The notes under the pieces: model-generated
What the model was told of the DNA's origin: nothing
The model's database searches: none
The model's input: the letters and a program-made list of their open reading frames with translations, nothing else
Position numbers and translations under genes: made by a program
Assembly (NCBI GenBank): GCA_034336665.1
Contig: JAPFBE010000003.1
Coordinates: 57,765,352-57,829,351, forward strand
Direction of reading: 5' to 3'
DNA length: 64,000 nucleotides
DNA from: Luscinia megarhynchos
Taxonomy: Eukaryota; Chordata; Aves; Passeriformes; Turdidae
Shown here: positions 50,550 to 60,961 of the stretch, in pieces
How positions within the stretch are numbered: the stretch's first letter is position 1
How the letters are laid out: every line of letters starts with the position of its first letter

Positions 50550-53139
50550 AAAAATGTCCCATGAAAGTGACATAAAACTTCCACAAAAATAACTCAGTGT
50601 GTGAAAGTATTCCAAAATCGAATCTAATAACACTGCATAGAAAAATCCATTCTACCAGTCTGGAATTCAAAGTATCATAAACCTAGGGAACTGTGCAAGC
50701 AACATTAAACAAGACAAACAAAATGTAATCCAGAGCACTTGTAACAAAAGCACAGAATAAGGAATGGGAGAATAAAAGTGTGAAGGCAGCCTAATGCTTC
50801 CACAATTAATAGACTCTACTTTAAAAAAAAAATCAATTCAGTGCAAAGTTAGAAAGATGTCAGAAAGGAGCAATTATTCATGGCTAATTACTTTTTAGGG
50901 GATGATGACAATGGGTTAGTTTTCTCTGGTATTGATGAAGAAAAACCTCTGGGGAAATCATTTGCAAAGGTTACCAAGGATATGAATTATTCTCTGGTAT
51001 GTATGAAGTACAAGAATATGAAAGAATGAGTAAAATACTAGTGTAGTGAAGGTCATCAAGACAACTTAGCTAATCGCATAAATTACCACTTTAGAGATTC
51101 AAACATGCCATCAATATGTCTGATAATGAATGATCTCCTGGAAGGGATGATTTGTTATGAACCGTTCAGATACTCCCTAGAAAGAAGACTTTAGAAAAAT
51201 TTGCTTCAAGAGAATATAACACAAGACCAAATTACAGAATTCAGCCTGTAGTTGTCCCTGTCAGTGAATTAAAGGAAAAAATAACCAAAACCCCTGAACA
51301 CAGGACTGTATTGTACTGAGGTCCATTCTCTTCTTGCAACATGGGGTGGTGATGTGGCACATCCCCTTGTCTTAGACCCATTCCTGTACAGAACAGCTAC
51401 CACAGTCTTCTCCATTTTATTCTCTCTCTTACTTATAGCTTCATTATCAGCTTTCTCTTCACTATATCCATTCACAGCCATCTTGCCTATACTGGTCTCT
51501 CAGATAGATAGCAACAGTTTTATCTCCTGGAAAATTAGCTCATCTCACAGTCTCCCTATCCCAGTAGGGTCTCCATCCTAATTTGCTCACAACCCTTATT
51601 AGTTGTTCACATCTCTGCTCCAAGTGCCCTATAACATTTGAAAATCTGATTATAGAGTCCATAGCACTCATTATAAATTCTTCTTCTCGTCCCTCTCCCC
51701 TGCCTTTAAGCTGCCACATCACCACCTCTGCCATTTAGCCTGTCCATTATACTGCTTTGCACCCATTTCCGTGGAGCTCTCCCTTCATGTTTCCATTTGT
51801 TCCCATCTTGACTTTAGTAAGTAGGATAGCCACACACACTGCTGGCACATTTATATGCAACCTTTGTAAGAGCTGAGGGCTCCACAGTGGCTGTATTAGC
51901 TACCAGTTCCTCTGTAACTGCTTGCCTGATCGTGCAATTAGGCAGCAGTACCTGGACTTCAGGTAATGAGAATACATGAAACCTGCATATGTTACAAGAT
52001 GTTACCAAATTGCCAGCTCTTCTGTTGGAAGACAACAGGAACCTGGGTTTTTTCAGCTTCAGCATGGAATTATTTAAAAAACACCAGGCTCATTAATAAT
52101 TGTGTAGATTTCTGCTATAAGACAGTGCATAAAAATGCCCTGACTGTACTTATAAAAAGAATAGGCATGTGATAGTCCTCTAAATGATGGGATTAATATT
52201 CAAATTATAAAGTATAAAAATAAACAAAAGGTCTTGACTGCCATCTTCATGTGTTTTGATCTTCAGTGCTATTTAGCTTGCAGTAAGCAGCTCCTCCAGA
52301 CATGACTTGAATACGTCACCTACAGTTTCCAAAGCTTCTTTGTTACAAGGGAGGTCTCATCCCTCCCATGTTAGCAAAAAAGGAAGAATAGCTAGTGAGC
52401 AAAACAGGCCATCAATAAAGCCAGGAAAAGGCTGAGCTACCTTTGAGATCTATCACTATGGAGAAGGCTGAGGGCAAGGAGGCTGCAACTGCCTGCTAGG
52501 CAGTGCAGGAAAAGGAAAGTGTTTCCCAAACAGCTCACCTGCCTTGGGAGCTAATAAAATCTGTAGAGTTAAACTGACATAAAAGTAGCATGGGGGGAAC
52601 CATAACTTTGTAGTAGAAATAGATTTGTGTTCAACCCTATACATTTCTTGTCACCTAAAATCATAGCCTCCTTAGAGCTAGGGTGGGTGCAAAGGGCAGG
52701 AAAGTTTTAGTGTAAACATTTCTGGTACAAACGGGCAGATCAAACACAGATGAGTGAAAAGGTTGATATTCAAGCATAATTTCAAGGGTGGAACCTGGTT
52801 TTTTCTGCCAGCAGAGATATAATACTGCATTTTCCTCTCTCTTGAATCTGGTCTGATCACTGGGCAAAAAACTCTGCATGCCCAGAATGATGCACAGAGG
52901 AACCAGGCTTTGAGAGCAGTCATTATTTGATGTTTTTGAAGACATCTAGCATATATGACCATAAACACATAGAGAACTACTAGGAAGATCAATAATAAAT
53001 CAGGTGGTAAGTACGGAAGTACTCCCTTTTTTAGGCAATTGCAATTTTATATAATCTCATTTGTATTTTTTTCATTTCCTCTGAGCTACTGAACCATTAA
53101 TCTCTAAAAATATTGCTTGTTCTCTTTTGATTGGCAGTT

Positions 53140-53222
53140 ATTAAAAAAAAAGATGGAAAGGAAGAGAGAAAAAGAGAAAGAAAAAGGGGGGAGAGAGACA
53201 AAAAGAAGGAAAAAAGAAAATC
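53140..53222. repeat. Purine-rich low-complexity tract
   Basis: A run of A and G (GGAAAGGAAGAGAGAAAAAG, GAAAGAAAAAGGGGGG and so on) interrupted by very few pyrimidines. The minus-strand frame through it gives a Phe/Ser/Leu-rich peptide that is an artefact of composition. Confidence 0.9.
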
Positions 53223-54766
53223 CTCCTCAGGTGCAAGGGCATGTGTTTGCAGAGACATTTGGACTTCATTAGGCGTGTTCATTAGGTTCATTAGGTGAAA
53301 GTGTCATACTCCTAAAAAGAAAATGAATAGATTTTAGCATATCCAAACCATTTATTAAAATGGTATCAAAAGTTATAAATTCCAAAGCATAATGTTTGAC
53401 AGTAAGCTGTCATGGAAGCAATAGATTCATTATAAAAATGCTAGAAGTGCATACATCTCATTGACTGTTTATCATTAACTGCATGGGATGCGGATAGGAA
53501 ATGTCTAGCTATAATTTATATTTCTGATGACTCTCAAATCTATTACTCACCTCTCTCGAGTTTTATAGCTCCTCTGGACAGAATAGAAATTGAACAGGCA
53601 GAGTAGGTTTGGGAGGGGAATTTTCTGCTCTTGCTGTTCTCTATTATCTCATCCCTCCAGCCTGAGCTGTCCCTGACATGTGATCAGACCCACACTGCTC
53701 AAGTGTTTCTCAGAAAATAAGGTTTGAAAATAAAAAATAAAAGGGAAAGAGATATTTAAGTACTATCTCCATTTTAAGTCATGCAGCAATTGTACTCTAA
53801 AAAACACATTATGGGTAAAATCTTAAATGTGCAGTCAGGTGTGGCACGAAGAAAAACTCTGTTAAGGATAACATGATTTTAAGACTATAAAGACCTGAAA
53901 AAGTCTCCAGGAAAACAAAGAAAATAAATTTGTGACATATTCAATAAACCAAATATTCATTTATGCCAAGGTATTGGTCCAAGAAATCTGATTTTCTAAA
54001 GAAATCCTTATGTGTGCAGAAACACTCTAACAGAATTAAAGCTAAAGCTTTCAATTGAATCCATTCCAATTATCAACTAGAGTTTAAAATTCATATAATT
54101 GTGTACTAAGAACTATCTCTTTTTTTAAGGTCCTGTAGCTGTTAGATCAATTACTTACCCATTAATTGCAAAAGACTTCATTGAACTTAAAAAAGGAAGG
54201 GTTTATTCTGTTCTCTTTTGAACTAGTATCCATGTTTGTACTGAGGAGCTTCAGAACACTATGCAATTTCTCATGGCAGACTTTATTTCTTTTTTATTGA
54301 CTATGCCTATTACATTTCTTCCTTTTACAGCACTTCCACAAACTTTAGAAAGAGGACAGACAGTAATAGCAGAGCTTAGAGGCATATTTTTCACATGAAT
54401 ACCAAGTTCTCATCTAGCAAAACTTTGCTAGGGAAATCTGCATTCTCTGCTTTTCCCAGAGGGAGAAAGGGAAACAGCTTTTGCTTCAGACTCCCACATA
54501 ATCTAATCTGACAATTAATCCCTGAAAGAAAACACAGAATGCTCATTACATGATCAACATTCAATAATGCATTTTTATTCAAGCCGAGATTCATAACAGG
54601 TCATGGAAAAGCAATGCATGATGAAAGCAGGTATCTGCTGTAGTGTGTCTTGTTTCTGTGAAGGCTGTTCTGCCTCTGTATAAGATTTGAGCTGCATCTT
54701 AAATATTTCTTCTAAGAAAAGGTGCTTTATATAAATATCTCATGGCAGATCTAATCCAGATTTTAC

Positions 54767-54833
54767 CTTGGAGATAATCAAACAAATCTAAAACAGAAGC
54801 TGAAGCTCCTAAACTCATTCCTAGAAAATCTTT
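54767..54833 (-). other. Exon-like segment (weak hypothesis)
   Basis: On the minus strand an acceptor ATCTTTTTTTATAG precedes a 67-bp open segment ending in a good donor CTCCAAG/GTAAAATC. The peptide is KDFLGMSLGASASVLDLF followed by DYLQ. The GAS...FDY spacing superficially recalls the second membrane segment of ENaC/ASIC channels, but the match is short and nothing nearby supports it. Phase (0 in, 1 out) does not connect directly to the other candidate exons. Confidence 0.08.
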
Positions 54834-54996
54834 CTATAAAAAAGATTGTCTCTTCTCTCTGCAGTAAAATGATGTTTTCAAATCTAACAAAAGATCTGAT
54901 GTAATCAAGGAAAGTTTTTTTACACAGTCACTAAGATCAGTCTCTTTCTTATACCTGATATTGTAATCAAATGGTTTGCATTGGTTTTTTTGTTTT

Positions 54997-54999
<3 letters not shown>

Positions 55000-55028
<29 letters not shown>
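55000..55028. repeat. Poly-T tract, 29 bp
   Basis: Uninterrupted run of T. It could be the poly-A tail of a minus-strand retroposed copy, but the sequence to its right has no AATAAA-complement and no recognisable transcript, so a simple mononucleotide expansion is equally likely. Confidence 0.9.
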
Positions 55029-55619
55029 GGTAAGATAGCAAGTTATACTGAAAAAATTCTACCCAAAACTAGAATTATAAGTTAAATTGTCACTGATGCA
55101 GGTATCTTTACTGTGATCTGATGGATGGGCAGAAGGGATCAGGTGTTTAAGCAAGACATGTTATACAACTGAAATGCCCAAATAAAGAAGATGTAAAGGT
55201 TAAATTATTGTATAACTGCCTACATCAAAGCTATTTTCTTTACAATAGAAGAAAGGTTTAAGTGAATGTCAAATGTGAAAATAGCTAGGCAGTAAAATTA
55301 TTATTCAAAATTGTGTGATGGCAGACTAAATCACATAGCATAGTTAAAAATAAATTAATCCTCAGCAGGTTGTGTCCAGGTTGCCAGCACAAATATTAAA
55401 GCTTTGAAAGGTGTGTTACATCTGGAGCTGAAGCATATAAAAGTGGTATGAATGTTTTCCTCTCTTCTGTAACTTATGGGCATTTGAAAACAGCCCTATT
55501 ACTTGTAGTTCCAGAACATGTTGATTATATAATTCCAGCTGTTGTTTCCATCTCAGCTTACTTGAAGGTCAAAAAAGTCCACAGGACTTTAGTTAAAAAG
55601 ACCCACACACAAAAAGTTA

Positions 55620-56505
55620 TCATAGAGCCATATCATAAAATTACAGAATGATTTGGGTTGGAAGGGACTTTAAAAATCATCTCTTTCAAACCCCCCTTCA
55701 TGGGAAGGTTCACCTTCCGCTAGACCAGGTTGCCCAGGACCCCATCCAACCTGGCCTTGAACACTTCCAGGGATGGGGCATCCACAGCTTCTCTGGGCAA
55801 TCTGTGTCAGCATCTCGAAGTGGAGAATTTCTTCATAATATTTCATCTTAACCAACCTTGTCCTATCTATGTGCCCATATAAAAAGTCCATTTCCAGCTC
55901 ATTTGCAGCCCCCTTTAGGTACTGGAAAGCACTCTAAGGTCTCCCTGGAGCCTGCTCTTCTCCAGGTTGAGGAACCACAACTGTCTCAGCCTGTCTCCCC
56001 AGGAGAGTTGTTCCAGCCCTCAGACCATCTTTGCAGACCCCTCTGGGCTCACTCCAGTAGTCTATGTCCTTCTTATGTTGGAGGCCCCAGAGATGGAAGC
56101 AACATTGCAGCTGGGGTCTCACAAATGGGTACAATCCCCTTCCTTAACCTGCTGTCCATGCTTCTTTTGATGCAGCCCAGGTGTGCCTGGCTTTCTGGGC
56201 TGGGAGCATGCATGGCTTGGTCATGTTGAGTTTCTCATCTGCCAATACCTCAAAGTGCCTCTCCTTGGGGATGCTTTCAACCCATTCTCCACCCAGCCTG
56301 TAATTATACTTGGGATTGCCCTGACTCAGGGGCAGGAGCTTCCATTTGGCCTTGTAGAACTTAATAAAGTTCACACTGACGCGTGTCAAGGTCCCTCTGG
56401 ATGGAATCCTTTCCCTTCCAGTGTGTTGACTCCACTCAGTATCATTGGTAAACTTGCTGAGGACACAACCTCACTGGCTATGTCACCAACAAAGATGCTA
56501 AATAT
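55620..56505 (-). mobile_element. CR1 LINE, 5'-truncated, about 890 bp
   Basis: This is the largest continuous CR1 in the window. Reading the minus strand from the right, it begins with a reverse-transcriptase-domain remnant (ATCTTTGTTGGTGACATAGC, GAGGTTGTGTCCTCAGCAAG, CCATCCAGAGGGACCTTGAC). It continues through AATCCCAAGTATAATTACAG, GCCCAGAAAGCCAGGCACAC, CTGGGCTGCATCAAAAGAAG and TCTCTGGGGCCTCCAACATA to CTCCAGGGAGACCTTAGAGT. It closes with TCCCTTCCAACCCAAATCAT and a TTCTGTAATTTTATGAT tail at about 55630-55650. Small deletions and stops mark it as inactive. Open frames up to 130 codons on the plus strand across this interval are antisense shadows. Confidence 0.97.
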
Positions 56506-56720
56506 ATGTAAGAATGTAAAAGAAGTAATATGCAAGGTTGTCCAAGAAATTGCAGCAGAAAATTATGCAGCATGAAACACAAGTGCCTAATATGTACTAA
56601 CGTTTTATGCAGAAATTTGAAAGAGGACACTGGCCATGAAAAGAGAAAGTGCTTCCCATTAGGAAAATACTTTAAACAAATTGAAGTGAGAAAGACGAAA
56701 ATACAAAAGATGCAAGAGAA

Positions 56721-56779
56721 ACCCATCCAGAATGGTATGAAGAAATCCATCCAGGATGGTATGAAGAAATCCATCCAGG
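56721..56779. repeat. 24-bp tandem repeat, about 2.5 copies
   Basis: Unit around ATCCATCCAGGATGGTATGA plus AGAA: copy 1 at 56721-56744 (two substitutions), copy 2 at 56745-56768, and a partial third at 56769-56779. It lies about 220 bp from the 5' end of the CR1 copy. Both strands contain the CCATCC/GGATGG self-complementary core. A plus-strand frame crosses it but shows no family. Confidence 0.9.
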
Positions 56780-58379
56780 TGCATAGAGGGCTTGTAATAC
56801 CTGATAGGAAAAACTAATTGTCTCATGCCGTTATCTGGACCAAAATATATAGAATAAAGAAGAAGAAGAAGAAGATGAAAATATTGCAGTGTCCAGCATG
56901 GTGGGAAGTTTCACTGCTGTCTGGATCAGCACCCACAGAGCTTCAGGTACAGAACGAAATAGCAGTGATTCAACCTGGCAGCTGTGGGTAGGATTGGGCA
57001 CCTTTACCTTTGTGGTTATTGTATCAGCCTGTCAAAACCGTACCCTAGCCTCCAAGGGGTATCCCAGTCAAGTGAAACACTAGCACAAGAATTGAGGTCC
57101 TCTTCAACACTCTCACTTAGTCCAAGAAAATTGGTGACTCAGACTTACTTTTGCTTCTCTCTGCCTTAGATATATATATATGTGTCTTGCCTATTTATTT
57201 CATCCCACTCCAGAGGATAAGGGTTTGGTCTTAGTCTTTCTCATAAAATATTTTGAAAAGTCTGATTTTCATTTTGATGCGAAAAGAAAACAAGTTTTTC
57301 CCTGAACACTGACATTTTTCGCAAAACAGTGTGCCAGAAATTTTTGTCAGCCTGAAGCCTCTGTGCTGAAATGTTGTGTTTACCAGCACTGCTGGGAAAA
57401 AAAAAAAAAAAAAAGAGAAGATGACTTCAGGTGCAAGACAGAATTGGGTGTCATTCCTGGAGGCCTGGCTTGAGTTTCATCTTGGGTAATTGGACATTTT
57501 CTGTGGAGGTTTTTTCTTCTTTTCATCAAAACAGATCCTATTACAATGATACCCAGGGAAAAAAAAATCTGTCTAGGTCACTGCATTTTGCAGGACTAAC
57601 CATTACAAATCACCACCATCCCTATATCCAGGCTGCATATGAATACCTGACACAGAGCCCAGTGCAATGCCACTGTAAATTCACCTCCTCCACAAAACAC
57701 AGTTTTCCTCTCTAACCTTCAGGGAAATAGCAGAATTGCCAGACAATCAAAATACATGTTTTTGAAAAGGTCAAAGGATTCCAGCAAAATATTATATTTC
57801 ATGTAGTGTACAAACCATGAAAATGTTGATATTTCATTACTGGGGGAAAAAATTGCAACAAAAACAGAATCTGACAACATTTTTTTCATATTTGGGACAA
57901 AGACTGTGGAAAAACAGAAATGAGCAGACAGCTACCATCATCTGAATATGCTGGGGTTTTTTTGTTTCATAGTAATGTTGTCTTATGTAAAAGGCTTTCA
58001 ACCACCTGAATCTTTAGGTATCCATCAGAACTCATTCTGTTTCATGGTAGGGCTACATCATAAAGCCAATACACACCGAAAAAATGCAACTTGCTGTCTC
58101 TGACCCAATTCAAGCACAAATGAACCCAATTAGCTTCATTTTTTTTTAAATTTTTTTAATAATCTTCTTAATATTGCTGGGGCACCAAGGCTACCAAGCT
58201 TCTTTATTCCAATATATATAGTTTCACCATAGCAGTAATGCACTCTACAAGGCATCAAGCCTTGTAATCAGAAAAGCTTTCAGAGCCTCCTTAGTTCTAA
58301 CAGTTTTATTGCAGATAAGTAAGCAGCTGAAACTGCATAAGTTCAGGAGCTGCAGTAACTCAAATAGCCAATCTGGAAT

Positions 58380-58720
58380 GGGAGAAAATTGAATGCACTG
58401 TTCTCAGCAGCTTTGTCTCGATTGGGAGAATGGAATTATTCTTCAAGTATCACCATGTGCCAGAAGAAAGCATTACTTAGGACTGACTATCGACTGTCTA
58501 ATTGCAGCGCTGAACCGAATAATTTGAAATGATAGCTATCTAAAGCCAAATTGTAAAGTGAATAGTGAACAAAGCAATAAATAATAGAATTACACGTACT
58601 ATATGTGATTGCTCATTGAATCTGATTGCCGGTCATGGTAAAAGTCAAAAGTAACAATCAGCCTCATTACTTCAGAGAAGAGGAAATGCCACTAACTGTT
58701 TCTAACTCCTGTCATCAACA
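58380..58720. promoter_or_regulatory. Possible conserved non-coding element (unproven)
   Basis: Non-repetitive stretch of high sequence complexity that includes TGTCTAATTGCAGCGCTGAA, ACCGAATAATTTGAAATGAT, AACAAAGCAATAAATAATAG, TTACACGTACTATATG and CTCATTGAATCTGATTGCCG. It retains several CpG dinucleotides in an otherwise CpG-depleted window, which can reflect constraint. It lies immediately beside an exon-like segment. There is no direct evidence of conservation. Confidence 0.3.
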
Positions 58721-58781
58721 TATATTGTGAAAACAACCTGCAAATCTCTTTTGATTATACTGGACCTAACTTTAGCCTTAC

Positions 58782-58902
58782 TCCTTTCTTATTCCTAGGG
58801 TTGGTGCGTCTCGTACTTTAAGGGTGGTTTCATCACTGCATAAACTGGGCATGTAATTCCTTGGTCTCTCACCATACTGCCTGTTTTCACTCAGAAAATG
58901 AG
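58782..58902 (-). other. Exon-like segment (hypothesis)
   Basis: On the minus strand CCTTCCTTTTGGGTGTGCTTTGCAG is a good acceptor context (its last 20 bases run from CTTTTGGG to GCAG). It is followed by a 121-bp segment open in one frame and a donor GGA/GTAAGG. The peptide begins HFLSENRQYGERPRNY and continues to APTLGIRK, with a mixed, protein-like composition and two CpGs retained in the DNA. Phase is 1 in, 2 out, so it cannot join directly to the segments at 54767 or 47649. The plus strand also has an acceptor-like TTTCTTATTCCTAG here, so orientation is not certain. I do not recognise the peptide. Confidence 0.2.
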
Positions 58903-59078
58903 CTGCAAAGCACACCCAAAAGGAAGGAGTCAAGTCTCTGGGAAAGAGGAGCATCACTTGGGTCAGGGAAGGTGCTCTCAATTTGTTCTGATAGATGAGA
59001 TTGTGTGTCTCCTGTGAGATTCTCCCCAGAGGCTTGGATGAGCTACAGATATTTGGCTGATGTTTGCAATACATATAA

Positions 59079-59120
59079 ATATATCTCTCTATATATATAT
59101 GTATGTGTGTGTGTGTGTTA
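59079..59120. repeat. Compound (TA)n-(TG)n microsatellite
   Basis: TATATAAATATATCTCTCTATATATATAT-type sequence followed by about eight TG units. Typical vertebrate dinucleotide repeat. Confidence 0.9.
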
Positions 59121-60381
59121 TACACATAGGGAATCATAATACTGTCTCAGTTTGAGGGTCATCCCTCATTTGCATTAGGTTTGAAAATGCCCAATTCAAC
59201 TGCAACACAAAATAAATAAACTAGAGATACAGCTCTCACTTTGCACCATGTGCAAATGGAATGCAAGTTTATTTAAGTCTTTCCAGTACAGCAACAAGGT
59301 TACTTGTAAGAGGATAATTTTGCATTTTGCTGCCTGAGAGCTTTTTCTGTATAATTGTTAGTATGTGTGGCAACTGACATTCCAGGCACTGCAAGTCTAT
59401 TCCTTTCCACTGTTACAAGCAATGTCAGAGGAGCTTCATATGTACCTTTTTCTGTTCTCACTGCATTATTTATCAAATGAATATGAAATCAAAATGTTGA
59501 TGCACAGAACAATATGTTAAACAGTCCAATGTGCAATGCCAGCTTAACCTTGTCAACCTTCCACCATGGGTCAAAGATAAATTTCCTACTGTTTTAACCA
59601 GTATTTACCAGGTTTCTTACCAGTATTTAGTCCTTTTTTTTTTTTTTTTAGGCTTTTCTGTTTTCTTTTTCCCCCTACACTTCATGTTCAGGAAAAAAAA
59701 TCCACATAAGCCCTTGGTGGTACATTTTATTTTATAGCCGATGACAACCCTACCCATGAGATTTCAGCACATACACCCTTGCTCCCAACAAACCTAGAGG
59801 CAGGTTGAATCTATAATTTACTTCTAACCTTGCTGAATACTGAGTTTTTAATGAAGTGCTTTCTCTAACTCCCTAATATTTTTCTATTTATTTCTTGACA
59901 TCTCATATTTACTACTGACTCGGTTTCATGTTTAGGTTACTTTCTGAGCATGTCAGCACCAATTACTTGTCAGGACTAGGATATGCAGATTACAATAACT
60001 TCATGGACACCTTAACTAAATAAATCATATTCTCACTACACTAAGCATGTCCTACAACCAGGTTTTCATATCATGTAAGTTTAAAAATCCCAATCTTGAA
60101 GCACAGGTCCAGCAACATGGATTTCTCTAGTGGTTGTTGCACAATTCCTTTCTCATCAGACCCTGCTTTACTGATTCCTTGTACCATCAATATGGTAATT
60201 CATGAGGACTGGGGACTCACTTCAACAGATCTTGGGAAGGAAAAAGAAAAGTAATCTCTAAACCAAAGGCCACAGTTCAAATGGCAGCTGTCTTCAAAGC
60301 CCCACAAGAGGGTAAGGAAAACAGGTGACAGAATTGATCGTCATTGTAGTAAATTATTTCAGATTATTTGCCTTAACAATA
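59121..60381. other. Unique non-coding sequence, no gene seen
   Basis: No gene or nameable repeat; a 16-bp poly-T run lies at 59634-59649. Confidence 0.55.
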
Positions 60382-60961
60382 TGTGGTAGGTTAACTTAAC
60401 TGGACACCAGGGGCCCAACAAGCCACTCTGTCACTCCCCTTTCCCAGCTGGATAGGGGAAAGAAAATAAGCTGGAAAAAAACTCATAGGTCAAGATAAGA
60501 CAGATTATTAAGCAAAAGTAAAAGTTTGTGTGTGGACAATCAAAAAGAAAAAACCAACAATTTAATTCTCTACTTCCCGTCAGCAAGTGATGTTCAGCCA
60601 CTTCCCAGGAAGCAGGGCTTTAGCACATGCAGTGGTTGCTTGGGAAGGCAAACACTGTAAATAACAAATGCCCCACTCCTCACCTTTTCTTGGCTGTTGT
60701 ATCTGAGCTGATGTCATAGGGTATGGAATATACCTGTGGTTACTTTGGGCCAGCTTGCCTAGCAATTTCCCCTCTCAGGATCTTGCCCACCCCAGACTAC
60801 TGATGGAGTGGGAATGCAGGGGAGACAGTGCTGGTGCTGTGCCAGCCCTGCTCAGCAGGAGCCAAAGGTGTGCTATAAACACCTCTCCAGCTACCAGTGC
60901 AAGGCACAGAACTGTGAGGGCTGCTAGGGGAAAGTGAACTCCTTCTCAGTCAGACACAATA
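60377..60961. repeat. 5-bp target-site duplication CAATA around LTR
   Basis: CAATA at 60377-60381 immediately precedes the TG start, and CAATA at 60957-60961 immediately follows the CA end. A 5-bp match could be chance, but it coincides exactly with TG/CA boundaries. Confidence 0.75.
60382..60956 (-). mobile_element. Solo LTR (avian endogenous retrovirus, second family)
   Basis: The plus strand starts TGTGGTAGGTTAACTTAACT, continues GGACACCAGGGGCCCAACAA and CACTCCCCTTTCCCAGCTGG, and ends CTCAGTCAGACA, giving TG...CA ends over 575 bp. The TGTGGTAGGTTAACCTTGGC-like start and the GGTCAAGATAAGACAG phrase resemble a second common avian LTR group. By analogy with the solo LTR at 39172 the sense strand is the minus strand. 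The perfect CAATA repeat on both sides (60377-60381 and 60957-60961) supports these ends. No viral genes are present. Family name and orientation are inferred. Confidence 0.75.

Larger units (their letters stand above)
47761..54766. other. Unique sequence, A-rich in part, no gene proven
   Basis: 49550-49900 is A-rich low-complexity sequence. 53140-53222 is a purine-rich AG tract. 53265-53295 holds three copies of the 9-mer TTCATTAGG. 50521-50549 is a perfect hairpin, listed separately. Several short exon-like segments exist on the minus strand but their phases do not chain. Confidence 0.45.
56506..58781. other. Unique non-coding sequence, no gene seen
   Basis: Apart from the 24-bp tandem repeat and a short (GAA)n at 56857-56875, no recognisable feature. 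57170-57182 is a short TA run and 57397-57414 an 18-bp poly-A run. 58380-58720 is listed separately as a possible conserved element. Confidence 0.5.

Noticed and set aside
53551..53573. 23-bp micro-exon candidate on the minus strand ending GAGAG/GTGAGT
   Set aside because: Too short to judge, no compatible neighbouring exon, and two possible frames.
54159..54185. 27-bp exon-like segment on the minus strand with a very good donor (GG/GTAAGT)
   Set aside because: Its phase (2 in, 2 out) does not chain with any other candidate, and splice-site pairs this close arise by chance.
55000..55028. Poly-A tail of a minus-strand processed pseudogene
   Set aside because: The adjacent sequence shows no poly(A) signal, target duplication or recognisable transcript.
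55648..56575. Several plus- and minus-strand frames of 66-130 codons
   Set aside because: They lie within the minus-strand CR1 and are antisense shadows or broken ORF2 remnants.
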